Assembly: GCA_958448635.1 (NCBI GenBank)
Contig: CAUDEQ010000089.1
Coordinates: 1-6,375, forward strand
Origin: an uncultured Bacillota bacterium
GTDB lineage: Bacteria; Bacillota; Clostridia; Peptostreptococcales; Anaerovoracaceae
DNA: 6,375 bases
Direction of reading: 5' to 3'
A program made the position numbers and the translations under genes. The notes beneath the pieces were generated by a model. That model was not told the DNA's origin. It searched no databases and was given only the letters and a program-made list of their open reading frames with translations. Every line of letters begins with the position of its first letter. Position 1 is the first letter of the stretch. Shown in pieces: positions 5,437 to 6,375 of this stretch.

Positions 5437-6241
5437 TCTTCTCCTCCGTTTCATTCTTTTCCGCCATAAGCTCCGCCTGCTTTGCTTTTATCTTCATCGC
5501 CCTTTCACCGTATATGGTGTTGAGGGTTCCGTCAGCCATTTCCTTTATGATGGTTTCAAACAAACAGTCCTCTCTGCACTGGACGCATATGTGGCTGTCC
5601 GAGTTTTCTTCCCTTTCGCACAGGAGCATCTCCAGCTCCACAACTCTTCGTCTTAGGCACTCCAGCTCCACTGCTACAGGATCCGGCAGATCCACCTGAT
5701 CCAGATCCTTGGCAGGCTTGCCGTCACGCCTTACGATGGTGCCCGGGATTCCCACTACGGTACAGCCGTCGGGTACCTCCTTGAGGACCACGGAGCCTGC
5801 GCCTATTTTGACGTCGTTGCCCACCTTGAACGGTCCCAGTACCTTGGCGCCGCTGCTTATCACCACTCTGTCACCGATGGTTGGATGCCTCTTGCCGGTG
5901 TCCTTTCCCGTACCTCCCAGGGTAACTCCCTGATATATGGTCACATCGTCGCCCACCTCGCTGGTTTCGCCTATTACCACAGCCATTCCGTGGTCTATCA
6001 CACATCTTCTGCCTATTTTGGCACCCGGATGTATTTCTATGCCTGTGAACCATCTGGCAATCTGGGAAATGATTCTCGCCAGCAGCTTCATGTTATGTAA
6101 ATAAAGCCAGTGAGCAGGCCGATGAAATATCAGCGACCAGATGCCGGGGTAGCACAGCAGCACTTCAAGCCCTGTTCTCGCCGCCGGGTCCTGCTCCAGT
6201 ATGGCATTTATGTCTTCCTTTACTTCCTTGAAAAACGCCAT
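5423..6241 (-). CDS. cysE: Serine O-acetyltransferase with an unusual cysteine-containing C-terminal extension
   Basis: The enzyme makes O-acetylserine from serine and acetyl-CoA, the committed step of cysteine synthesis. After a short helical N-terminal region (1-65), the left-handed beta-helix of hexapeptide repeats spans about 66-168, with catalytic D83 and H84 in VIDHGMAVVIGET, and GGTGKDTGKRHPTIGD (109-124, H119). Gram-positive CysE proteins of this short type usually end near residue 220; here the chain continues to 272, passing through a probable coiled coil (187-210), a CVQCREDC cluster (C219, C222, C226), and a charged tail ending in E-D-I. A C-terminal isoleucine is what docks CysE into CysK in known cysteine synthase complexes. 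The start at 6241 is chosen over ATG 6289 because GGAGG (6249-6253) lies 7 bases upstream and MAFFKE is a typical start. The last codons contain the cysS Shine-Dalgarno and start. Confidence 0.95.
   Translation of the reverse strand: MAFFKEVKEDINAILEQDPAARTGLEVLLCYPGIWSLIFHRPAHWLYLHNMKLLARIISQIARWFTGIEIHPGAKIGRRCVIDHGMAVVIGETSEVGDDVTIYQGVTLGGTGKDTGKRHPTIGDRVVISSGAKVLGPFKVGNDVKIGAGSVVLKEVPDGCTVVGIPGTIVRRDGKPAKDLDQVDLPDPVAVELECLRRRVVELEMLLCEREENSDSHICVQCREDCLFETIIKEMADGTLNTIYGERAMKIKAKQAELMAEKNETEEKNEDI
5441..5447 (-). promoter_or_regulatory. cysS ribosome binding site embedded in the end of cysE
   Basis: GGAGGAG on the minus strand encodes part of the Thr-Glu-Glu near the end of CysE and sits about 4-6 bases before the cysS ATG at 5436. 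It decides the cysS start against ATG 5454 and couples translation of the two genes. Confidence 0.8.
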
Positions 6242-6248
6242 TGTTTTT

Positions 6249-6253
6249 CCTCC
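6249..6253 (-). promoter_or_regulatory. cysE ribosome binding site
   Basis: GGAGG lies 7 bases before ATG 6241. The longer reading from ATG 6289 would begin right at the inverted repeat, without a good Shine-Dalgarno, and this site would then be inside the coding region, so the shorter start is preferred. Confidence 0.8.
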
Positions 6254-6288
6254 GTTGTCCGTATTTATGCAGGTAAATCCGCATACCA

Positions 6289-6316
6289 AAAGAACGGGTA
6301 GACATACCCGTTCTTT
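6289..6316. repeat. Perfect 12-bp inverted repeat with 4-base loop upstream of cysE
   Basis: The arms AAAGAACGGGTA and TACCCGTTCTTT pair without mismatch around the loop GACA (plus strand; 6301-6304). On the minus strand the right arm runs into TTCTTTTGG, a modest U-run, so it could act as an intrinsic terminator or attenuator. It directly follows a predicted -10 element, so the start of transcription would fall in or just before the first arm. It may therefore be a 5' hairpin of the cysE mRNA or an operator. Confidence 0.75.
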
Positions 6317-6345
6317 ATCATATCATATATGCCATTTCTGCGCAA
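6317..6345 (-). promoter_or_regulatory. Candidate sigma-A promoter for the cysE operon (extended -10)
   Basis: On the minus strand TTGCGC (6340-6345, three of six -35 consensus bases) is followed by a 17-base spacer and TATGAT (6317-6322, five of six). TG sits one base before the -10, forming an extended -10 TGATATGAT. A second, overlapping TATGAT at 6322-6327 has no well-spaced -35. The start of transcription would be near 6310, inside the inverted repeat, giving a leader of about 70 bases to the cysE ATG. Confidence 0.6.
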
Positions 6346-6375
6346 GGTACGTACTTTGACGATTGCACGTGCGCT
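6343..6375. other. Upstream edge: two short palindromes, no gene seen
   Basis: GTACGTAC (6347-6354) is a perfect 8-bp palindrome that extends with one mismatch per side to a CAA...TTG boundary (6343-6358), overlapping the end of the -35 region. GCACGTGC (6365-6372) is a second perfect 8-bp palindrome. They could be regulator sites upstream of the cysE promoter, but short palindromes also occur by chance. No coding sequence can be supported here. Confidence 0.3.

Noticed and set aside
5437..5454. Earlier cysS start giving an MKRRRR prefix
   Set aside because: The GGAGGAG Shine-Dalgarno is inside this prefix and serves ATG 5436; the family starts at MKIYNT.
4822..5469. Plus-strand frame of 215 codons opposite cysS
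   Set aside because: It is fully antisense to CysS, whose motifs are intact.
6242..6289. Earlier cysE start giving 16 extra residues
   Set aside because: It begins at the hairpin without a good Shine-Dalgarno, and GGAGG is ideally placed for ATG 6241.
6242..6375. T-box leader for cysteine genes upstream of cysE
   Set aside because: No AGGGTGGNACCGCG-like T-box sequence or specifier stem could be found in the available leader, which appears to be only about 70 bases long.

Overview
The window looks like chromosomal core sequence from a member of the Clostridia (low-GC-lineage Firmicutes with a balanced base composition, judged by eye). The evidence is a sporulation-type sigma factor SigH, a Mini-RNase III, a clostridial-type DHFR and ThyA, strong GGAGG-type Shine-Dalgarno sites, and the gene order cysE-cysS-mrnC-...-rlmB-sigH, which is the familiar Firmicutes neighbourhood upstream of the translation and transcription genes. 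The genus cannot be fixed from sequence reading alone.

Every gene I can support lies on the minus strand, so transcription runs from high to low coordinates. Order of transcription: a promoter and a long perfect inverted repeat (6289-6345), cysE (serine O-acetyltransferase), cysS (cysteinyl-tRNA synthetase, overlapping cysE by 14 bases), mrnC (Mini-RNase III), a 36-bp tandem-repeat array, a small unrecognised lysine-rich protein with a C-terminal membrane helix, thyA (thymidylate synthase), folA (dihydrofolate reductase), rlmB (23S rRNA 2'-O-methyltransferase) and sigH. Immediately after sigH there is a separate sigma-A-like promoter driving tRNA-Thr(GGT), followed by the first 12 codons of tuf (EF-Tu) at the window edge.

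Functionally the genes fall into cysteine supply and charging (cysE, cysS), rRNA maturation (mrnC, rlmB), dTMP synthesis with folate recycling (thyA, folA), stationary-phase transcription (sigH) and translation elongation (tRNA-Thr, tuf). Small gaps, coding overlaps and the absence of convincing internal terminators suggest one long transcription unit from cysE to sigH.

I found no mobile element, CRISPR array or defence system, and nothing I would call a new biological system. The points most worth a second look are the 36-bp minisatellite with repeated Shine-Dalgarno-like motifs, the C-terminal extension of CysE carrying a CxxCxxxC cluster and ending in isoleucine, the thyA-folA pair in a position where many Clostridia have thyX, and the perfect inverted repeat overlapping the predicted cysE transcription start.
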